DNA of 45,170 bases from Saccharomonospora saliphila YIM 90502 (lineage in GTDB: Bacteria > Actinomycetota > Actinomycetes > Mycobacteriales > Pseudonocardiaceae): contig NZ_KB912728.1 in the NCBI RefSeq assembly GCF_000383795.1, positions 179,779-224,948 of the forward strand, read 5' to 3'. Of this stretch, positions 39,741 to 45,170 are shown piece by piece (position 1 is the first letter of the stretch; every line of letters begins with the position of its first letter). The position numbers and the translations under genes are program-made. The notes beneath the pieces were generated by a model. The model did not search any database. It was not told where the DNA came from and worked only from the letters and a program-made list of their open reading frames with translations.

Positions 39741-40640
39741 ATGAAGATTGGCTTCACCCTGCCACAGATAGGCCCCCTCGGACGGGAAGCCGGGGAGGTG
39801 ATGCGCTTCGCTGAGGAGGCCGAACGCCTCGGCGCGGACAGCCTCTGGGTGGCCGACCGCCTCCTGGCGCCGGTCGAGCCCACCGTGGGATATGCCGGCG
39901 GGGACACGATCCCGGACGTGTTCCACGATGTGCTCGACCCGTTCGCGGTGATGTCCGCGGCCGCCGCGGTGACCGAGCGGGTGGAGATCGGCACCAACGT
40001 GCTGGTCGCCTCCTGGTACGCGCCCGCGGTGCTCGCCCGGTCGATGACCACGATCGACCGCCTCAGCGGGGGTCGGTTGATCGTGGGCCTCGGGACGGGT
40101 TGGTCCCCCGAGGAGTACCGGGCCGCCGGAGTCCCGATGCACGAGCGTGGTGCCCGCCTCGACGAGTGCCTGGACATACTCCAGGCGTGGTGGTCGGACA
40201 ACCCCGTCGTCTATTCCGGGAAGCACTGGACCGTTCCGGCGAGCCGGGTCGACCTCAAACCCGCCCGCGAGCCGCGTCCACCCGTGTATCTCGGCGGCTT
40301 CGCACCCGCGGCGACACGGCGGGTGGCGCAGCGGGCGGACGGGTGGCTGCCCGTGCACGTCCCGGAGTGGGGGCGGTTCGACCCGGCGGCCGTCACCGGG
40401 CCCCTGACCCGGATCCGGGAACTCGCACGGGACGCCGGACGCGATCCGTCGGAGCTGGGCGTGGTCCTGCGCGTGTATCCCGGTAGCGCCGCGTCCCTGG
40501 ACGGAGTACTCGACACCGTGGCCTTGGCGAGGTCTGACGGCGCGATCGAACACGCCTTCGTGGAGCTGATGAACGTGGCGCACACGGTCGACCACGCCCT
40601 GGAGGTCGTCGACCGGGTCCTGCGGGCCGCCCGCCGCTGA
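39741..40640 (+). CDS. LLM-class F420-dependent oxidoreductase
   Basis: This protein has 299 residues from ATG 39741. It is a luciferase-like TIM barrel: KIGFTLPQIGPLGREA at strand 1, RLGADSLWVADRL, VEIGTNVLVASWYAPAVLAR, and GRLIVGLGTGWSPEEYRAAG, the signature of the TIGR03619-type F420 group. A C-terminal PPVYLGGFAPAATRRVAQRA segment follows. It catalyses F420H2- or FMN-dependent reduction or oxidation of an unknown substrate. It lies just beyond the cluster terminator on the same strand, so it may tailor the naphthoquinone or be independent. Confidence 0.9.
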   Translation: MKIGFTLPQIGPLGREAGEVMRFAEEAERLGADSLWVADRLLAPVEPTVGYAGGDTIPDVFHDVLDPFAVMSAAAAVTERVEIGTNVLVASWYAPAVLARSMTTIDRLSGGRLIVGLGTGWSPEEYRAAGVPMHERGARLDECLDILQAWWSDNPVVYSGKHWTVPASRVDLKPAREPRPPVYLGGFAPAATRRVAQRADGWLPVHVPEWGRFDPAAVTGPLTRIRELARDAGRDPSELGVVLRVYPGSAASLDGVLDTVALARSDGAIEHAFVELMNVAHTVDHALEVVDRVLRAARR

Positions 40641-40808
40641 GGTCGCGACGCCGCCGAGTTGCTGTGCGCGACGGGGCACAAGGTCGCCGTCGCGCCGAGG
40701 CGGGGCCGAGATGATTCTCCGCACACGACGGCGGCCTACCCGAACCGAGAAAGTCCGGCATCTTTACCATGTTCGGCCTTGCCCACCCGAGCTGACAAGG
40801 AGTCGGAC

Positions 40809-42230
40809 ATGGAGGAGTTCCTGGACGAGGTCAGCAGTGTGGTGTGGGGACCGTTTCTCCTCATCCCATTGCTGCTGGGTACGGGCCTGTACCTGACGAT
40901 CCGGCTGGGCGGGGTCCAGTTCCTCAAGCTCGTCCCGGCCCTGCGGCTCGCGCTGTTCAAGCGCCGGGACGAGGGCGCGGATGGTGACATCTCCCACTAC
41001 CAGGCACTCACCACCGCGCTCGCCGCCACGGTCGGTGTCGGCAACATCGCGGGCGTCGCGACCGCGATCTACTGGGGTGGTCCCGGCGCGCTGTTCTGGA
41101 TGTGGATCACCGCGCTCGTGGGCATGGCGTCGAAGTATTCGGAAGCCTTCATGGCGGTGCGGTTCCGCACCAAGGACGCTCGCGGTGAGATGTCCGGTGG
41201 GCCGCAGTACTACCTGGCGAAAGCCATCCCGAACCGGTTCGGGCTCGTGCTCAGTATCGCGTTCGCGGTCTTCGCGGTGCTGGCCAGCTTCGGGATCGGC
41301 AACATGACGCAGTCCAACACGGTGGCCGCCTCACTGGAGAACTCCTTCGGCGTCTCACCCTGGGTGGTGGGCGTCCTCGTCACCCTGGCCGCCGGGACGG
41401 TGCTCATCGGCGGGATCAAGTGGATCGGCAGGGTGACCGCCGCGTTCGTGCCCTTCATGATCGTCGTTTACGTGCTGGGCGCGTTGACCGTGCTGCTGCT
41501 CAACATCTCCGAGGTACTGCCCGCGTTGGGAATGATCGTCACCGATGCCTTCACGGGTACGGCGGCCACGGGTGGCTTCCTCGGTTCGGCGTTCATCATC
41601 GTCCTCCAGTACGGCGTCGCCCGGGGGATCTTCTCCAACGAGTCCGGCCTGGGCTCGGCGGCGATCGCCGCCGCCGCGGCGCAGACCCGGCACCCGGTCC
41701 GGCAGGCCATGGTGTCGATGACCCAGACCTTCATCGACACGATCCTCGTGGTGTCGTTGACCGGCTTGGTGATCGTCACGACCGGCGCCTGGCAGTCGGG
41801 CATCGAGGGCGCGGCGATGACAGCGGAGGGCTTCACCCGGGGACTGCCCGGTGAGTGGGGTCACTACCTCGTGACGACGGGTGTGGTGTTCTTCGCCTTC
41901 TCGACGATGCTGGGCTGGGCCTACTACGGCGAGCGGTGCGTGGAGCGGCTCGTCGGCGTCCGGGGTGTCCTGCCCTACCGGCTGGTGTTCACCGTGGTGA
42001 TCCTGGTGGGCGCGACCACGGAACTGAGCCTCGTGTGGACCTTCTCCGACGTGATGAACGGTCTGATGGCGCTGCCCAACCTGATCGGGCTGGTCGTGTG
42101 CGCGGGGCTGATCGCCCGGGAAACCAGGCAGTACCTCGCGGCGGACCCCGACCTGCTGCGGCAACCTGCCGAGTCGACCCTGCACGGCACGGACAGCCTG
42201 GTCGGTCCCGGCCGCGATCCCGTGGACTGA
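40809..42230 (+). CDS. Sodium:alanine/glycine symporter (AGCS family)
   Basis: This protein has 473 residues; ATG 40809 follows AAGGAG, and an in-frame extension to 40659 lacks a ribosome site. About ten membrane helices are visible. Family signatures include TALAATVGVGNIAGVATAIY, GPGALFWMWITALVGMASKY, SGGPQYYLAKAIPN and FSNESGLGSAAIAAAAAQTR. The protein takes up alanine or glycine with sodium. Nothing links it to the biosynthetic cluster. It converges on the P450 gene. Confidence 0.95.
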   Translation: MEEFLDEVSSVVWGPFLLIPLLLGTGLYLTIRLGGVQFLKLVPALRLALFKRRDEGADGDISHYQALTTALAATVGVGNIAGVATAIYWGGPGALFWMWITALVGMASKYSEAFMAVRFRTKDARGEMSGGPQYYLAKAIPNRFGLVLSIAFAVFAVLASFGIGNMTQSNTVAASLENSFGVSPWVVGVLVTLAAGTVLIGGIKWIGRVTAAFVPFMIVVYVLGALTVLLLNISEVLPALGMIVTDAFTGTAATGGFLGSAFIIVLQYGVARGIFSNESGLGSAAIAAAAAQTRHPVRQAMVSMTQTFIDTILVVSLTGLVIVTTGAWQSGIEGAAMTAEGFTRGLPGEWGHYLVTTGVVFFAFSTMLGWAYYGERCVERLVGVRGVLPYRLVFTVVILVGATTELSLVWTFSDVMNGLMALPNLIGLVVCAGLIARETRQYLAADPDLLRQPAESTLHGTDSLVGPGRDPVD

Positions 42231-42274
42231 CGGCGCACCGCCGGGTCGGTGAGGGGGCATTGGCCCGCTCCGAC

Positions 42275-42292
42275 GCCGACCCCGGTGTCGGC
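42275..42292. terminator. Possible short terminator between convergent genes
   Basis: GCCGAC and GTCGGC pair across a 6-nt loop (CCCGGT) midway between the symporter and P450 stops. The stem is only 6 bp, so the call is tentative. Confidence 0.3.
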
Positions 42293-42309
42293 CTTCACCC
42301 GCATCGTCG

Positions 42310-43503
42310 TCACTCCTGCCAGGTCACCGGGAATTCGTGGATGCCGTAGACGTTCGCGTCGTCCTTGAACGGCAGTGTGTCCGGCGGCACGGCCGGTCGC
42401 AGGGACGGGACCCGGCGGAACAGCGTGTCGAACACGATTTCCAGCTCCATCCGCGCCAGGTTCTGGCCCAGGCACTGATGCGGTCCGAAGCCGAAGGCGA
42501 GGTGGTTCCGCGCGCCGCGTGCGAGATCCAGTTCGTCCGGCCGGTCGAACACGTCGGGGTCGCGGTTGGCCGTGTTGCTCAACGCCACCACGCCTTCCCC
42601 GGCGCGGACCAGCACACCGCCGATCTCGACGTCGTCGACCGCGACACGGCCACCCGCGGCGAACTCGGCGATGGTGAAGTACCGCAACAGCTCCTCGACC
42701 GCCGCCGGTGTCCGCGACGGGTCGTCGACGAGCGCGCGGACCTCGTCGGGACGCTCGAGCAGGGCCATCGTGCCGAGGGAGATCATGTTCGCCGTGGTCT
42801 CGTGTCCGGCGATGAGCAGCAGGAAGGCCAGCCCGACCAGCTCGCCCCGGCTCTGTGACCGGGCGAGCTGACGGCTGAGCAGGTCGTCGGCCGGAGCCCG
42901 TTCCTTGGCCGCGATCAGGTCGCCGAGGTAGTCGCGCAGCTCGGTGATGGCGTGCAGGCGCTCCTCCGGCGAGGATTTCCGGCTCAGCAGCCGCGCCGAG
43001 TGTGCCTGGAAGAAGGCGTGGTCGGCATACGGGACGCCGAGCAACTCGCAGATCACCAGCGACGGCACCGGCAGCGACAACGCCGCGACGAGGTCCGCGG
43101 GCGGTGGCCCGGCGAGCATCGCGTCGATGTGCTGGTCGACGATTTCCTGGACGCGCGGGCGCAGCGCGGCCATGCGCCGGACCGTGAACTCGCCGACGAC
43201 CGCGCGCCGAGCGGGCCCGTGCTCGGGTGGATCCATCGCGAGCAACGAAGGTTGCAGGTCCGGCGGTGCCATTCGGGGGCCGTCGACCAACAGCGGGAAG
43301 TTCGGATCGAACCGGTTGGAGCTGAAGCGCGCGTCGGTCAGCATCGTGCGGATGTCCTCGTGCCGGGTCAGCGCCCAGACGGTGCCGCCGTGGGGCAGGC
43401 GCACCCGCGCGACCGGCGCTTCCCGGCGCAGTCGGCGGTGTTCCCCGGGGGGCGCGTGCGGACAGCCGCGGGTGAGGGTCAGGGCGGGAAGCTCAGCCGT
43501 CAC
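42310..43503 (-). CDS. Cytochrome P450
   Basis: This protein has 397 residues from GTG 43503, after GGAGTGGACT. All soluble bacterial P450 landmarks are present: I-helix AGHETT (232-237), EELLR with the ExxR pair (about 270-274), and the heme loop FGFGPHQCLGQ with Cys344 as ligand. The N-terminal half resembles the CYP105/CYP107-like group of actinomycete biosynthetic P450s. P450s near RppA genes can oxidise or couple flaviolin, so a tailoring role is possible, but it is transcribed toward the cluster and separated by two genes. Ferredoxin and reductase genes are not adjacent. Confidence 0.95.
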   Translation of the reverse strand: MTAELPALTLTRGCPHAPPGEHRRLRREAPVARVRLPHGGTVWALTRHEDIRTMLTDARFSSNRFDPNFPLLVDGPRMAPPDLQPSLLAMDPPEHGPARRAVVGEFTVRRMAALRPRVQEIVDQHIDAMLAGPPPADLVAALSLPVPSLVICELLGVPYADHAFFQAHSARLLSRKSSPEERLHAITELRDYLGDLIAAKERAPADDLLSRQLARSQSRGELVGLAFLLLIAGHETTANMISLGTMALLERPDEVRALVDDPSRTPAAVEELLRYFTIAEFAAGGRVAVDDVEIGGVLVRAGEGVVALSNTANRDPDVFDRPDELDLARGARNHLAFGFGPHQCLGQNLARMELEIVFDTLFRRVPSLRPAVPPDTLPFKDDANVYGIHEFPVTWQE

Positions 43504-43712
43504 AGTCCACTCCGATCAGGGCGGCGATGTGGAAGGGATGCCTCCGGTTCGTGCTACCCACGGTAGCCATGCGGACGCGTTCCGTCGCCCCGCGAACGGG
43601 TGAGATCCGGCTCGGGGGGCGGCGTGGGACGTGCTGATGGCCGAACTGACGCGCGGCGTCGAGACGGCGCAGACCGAGGGGAGGTCCCGGTGCCCTGGGA
43701 GGCCGGATGGCG

Positions 43713-44474
43713 TCACGAGCGGCGGCGAGGTTTCCGGCGTGTGCGCTTGCGAGGGGCACCGGAGGCCTGGTTGCGGGTGCGGCGCGTCGCACCGCGGGCG
43801 GCGCCCTTCCGGTCCTCGTCCGCGCGAGGCGTGCGTTTCGCCGGTGCGGCGGCGGGCGGGCGCCCGCGGGTGCTGTTGACGGTGCGCCCACGCACGATCC
43901 CGATGAACTGCTCCATCAGATCGGTGGTCTCGTCCTCCCGCCACGCCAGCGCCACGCGCGAGGACGGGGCGTCGGTCACCGGCCGGTAGGTGAGGTTCCT
44001 GCGGTGGTGCAGCCGGGCCAGCGAGAGCGGGACGACGAGCAGTCCGGCTCCGGCCGCGACCAGCTCGATCGCCGCCGCGGTCGTGGCCGGGCGCTCGATC
44101 GCGGGCAGACCCGGCGGCCGGTCCCAGTCGAGCGTGTCGTCGAGCGGGTGCAGCAGAACCTCGTCGGCCAGGTCGGTGACGGACACCTCGTCTACCGCGG
44201 TCACCACGTGGTCCTTCGGGGTCACGACCACGGTCGTCTCGGTGTAGAGCGGGATCGCGTGCAAGCCCGTGCGGTCGGTCGGCAACCGGAGGAGAACCGC
44301 GTCGGTGTCGCGGGCGCGCACCCTGTCGCCGGCTTCGGCGGCGGACACGCGGAGGAGGGTCAGGGAAACCTCGGGCACCCGCTCGCCCCACGTCCGCACC
44401 CACTTGTCGGGCGTCACCCCCGGGACGTAGGCGAGCGTGAAGGAGGGAGGGTCCTCCGAATCCGAAGCCGGCAC
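43713..44474 (-). CDS. LysR-type substrate-binding domain protein without DNA-binding domain
   Basis: This protein has 253 residues. It starts directly in a LysR effector-binding domain (FTLAYVPGVTPDKWVRTWGE; RVRARDTDAVLLRLPTD; VAAGAGLLVVPLSLARL). The helix-turn-helix is absent: the start at 44474 is only about 60 nt from the divergent DUF5997 gene, leaving no room for one. After VALAWREDETTDLMEQFIGI comes a basic tail of about 60 residues rich in Arg, Lys, Ala and Pro that may bind nucleic acid. The divergent pairing with DUF5997 is a conserved actinomycete arrangement, so the two probably work together. Its 3' end resembles the remnant at 14.4 kb. Confidence 0.85.
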   Translation of the reverse strand: MPASDSEDPPSFTLAYVPGVTPDKWVRTWGERVPEVSLTLLRVSAAEAGDRVRARDTDAVLLRLPTDRTGLHAIPLYTETTVVVTPKDHVVTAVDEVSVTDLADEVLLHPLDDTLDWDRPPGLPAIERPATTAAAIELVAAGAGLLVVPLSLARLHHRRNLTYRPVTDAPSSRVALAWREDETTDLMEQFIGIVRGRTVNSTRGRPPAAAPAKRTPRADEDRKGAARGATRRTRNQASGAPRKRTRRKPRRRS

Positions 44475-44532
44475 GGGCCCAGATTACCGGCCGTGGCCTC
44501 GCCTCGCGCGCACGGTCGATACGCTGAAGCGC

Positions 44533-44916
44533 ATGAGCTCGCCCAAGACCACCCAGACGATGAAACCCGCGACCGCGGCGAAGAAGCTGAGTGTGTACCT
44601 CGAAGCCACGCCCGCGGAGTTTCAGGAGGGTGTCGTCTCGCGTGCCGAGTTGAACGCGCTCCAGGCCGACCCGCCCGAGTGGCTGCGCAGGCTGCGCCGC
44701 GACGGCCCCCACCCCAAGCAGGTCGTCGCGGCGAGGCTGGGCGTGTCCCTCAGTGGTCTCGCGCGCGGCGGTGTCACCGATCCCCTCACCACGGACGAGA
44801 TCAACGCGTTGAAGGCGGACATGCCCGAGTGGCTCCAGCGGGAACGCGCGACCCAGGCCGAGGTCCGCAGGGAAGCGGCGCGGCTCAAGGAGAGAAGCGC
44901 CGAACGCCGCCGGTGA
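44533..44916 (+). CDS. DUF5997-family protein
   Basis: This protein has 127 residues from ATG 44533; an in-frame extension upstream would overlap the divergent gene. The chain is basic and helical, with two similar parts: EGVVSRAELNALQADPPEWL and TDPLTTDEINALKADMPEWL each end in Asn-Ala-Leu-x-Ala-Asp-x-Pro-Glu-Trp-Leu. The duplicated unit suggests a nucleic-acid or protein-binding helix pair. The function is not established. It is divergent from the LysR-like gene (58 nt between starts), which is the family's usual neighbour. Confidence 0.85.
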   Translation: MSSPKTTQTMKPATAAKKLSVYLEATPAEFQEGVVSRAELNALQADPPEWLRRLRRDGPHPKQVVAARLGVSLSGLARGGVTDPLTTDEINALKADMPEWLQRERATQAEVRREAARLKERSAERRR

Positions 44917-44922
44917 CGGCCC

Positions 44923-44961
44923 GGGGCGGGGCAGCCGATCGACCGCGTGCGCCCCCGCCCC
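44923..44961. terminator. GC-rich stem-loop after DUF5997 gene
   Basis: GGGGCGGGG (44923-44931) pairs with CCCCGCCCC (44953-44961) across 21 nt, just after the DUF5997 stop. It is a likely terminator. Confidence 0.5.
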
Positions 44962-45021
44962 GCGTTCCTTGTCTCCGGCGCGCGTGCCGCGCTACCGGGC
45001 GGGCTGGAACGCCGCCGCCGC

Positions 45022-45170
45022 CTCAACATCGGCGACTACGTCAGCAACTTCGCCGACATGACGCTGAACACCTTCGCCTACGACCGGCCCACCGAGTGGC
45101 TGAACTCGTGGACGCTGTTCTTCTGGGCGTGGTGGATCGCGTGGGCGCCGTTCGTCGGGCTCTTCCTCGC
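45022..45170 (+). pseudogene. BCCT-family (betaine/choline/carnitine) transporter fragment lacking its 5' part
   Basis: The frame reads LNIGDYVSNFADMTLNTFAY, a short link, then NSWTLFFWAWWIAWAPFVGL to the window edge. The Trp-rich block is the hallmark central segment of BCCT carriers and normally lies some 300 residues into the protein. Here only about 25 in-frame residues separate it from a possible GTG at 44947, and these are Arg/Pro-rich without membrane helices. The first half of the transporter is therefore missing, by deletion or rearrangement next to DUF5997. The gene continues beyond the window, so its remaining integrity cannot be judged. Confidence 0.65.

Overview
The window is high-GC actinomycete DNA. 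GC-biased third positions, Tat-type signal peptides, leaderless or strong Shine-Dalgarno starts, F420/LLM and DUF5997-type genes and an RppA-type type III polyketide synthase all fit. A Pseudonocardiales-like genome is my inference. No rRNA, tRNA or CRISPR array was seen.

Left arm (1-6.1 kb): after the 3' end of an AraC-type regulator comes a tightly packed minus-strand operon. It reads: Crp/Fnr regulator (4809-5507), class III cyclase-like protein with a Gly/Ser/Thr-rich tail (3768-4754), degenerate STAND-NTPase-like protein with a helical-repeat C-terminus (1639-3771), an unrecognised protein (869-1639), and a small helical protein ending in a RHIM/BASS3-like amyloid motif (444-842). Genes overlap by 4 and 1 nt. 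I read this as a candidate bacterial cell-death or immune signalling module that joins a cyclic-nucleotide theme to amyloid-type signalling. It is the most novel-looking part of the window.

Middle (6.1-27.9 kb): secreted or Tat-exported carbohydrate and wall enzymes (GH43, M23 peptidase, GH76, sugar isomerase-like), small regulator/enzyme pairs (CGNR with alpha/beta hydrolase, AraC with PPOX-fold protein, TetR with SDR, LuxR-like with aldo/keto reductase, ArsR with VOC), a nuclease-excalibur protein, and several decay scars. The scars include a PIN/LysR chimeric remnant at 14.4 kb and an AT-rich orphan immunity-like island (18.2-19.3 kb) with a DUF4265 pseudogene.

Right (28.0-39.3 kb): a co-directional biosynthetic cluster for a prenylated naphthoquinone (meroterpenoid). 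RppA makes 1,3,6,8-tetrahydroxynaphthalene. A cupin and a PLP aminotransferase would oxidise and aminate it. An ANL ligase, a SAM methyltransferase, two ABBA prenyltransferases, an IPP isomerase, a DoxX-like membrane protein and a vanadium-haloperoxidase-family protein complete the set. A flanking F420-type oxidoreductase and a P450 may contribute tailoring. The architecture resembles furaquinocin/napyradiomycin-type pathways.

Right end (39.7-45.2 kb): LLM oxidoreductase, AGCS sodium/amino-acid symporter, P450, a LysR substrate-binding protein without DNA-binding domain divergent from DUF5997, then what looks like a 5'-deleted BCCT transporter running off the window.
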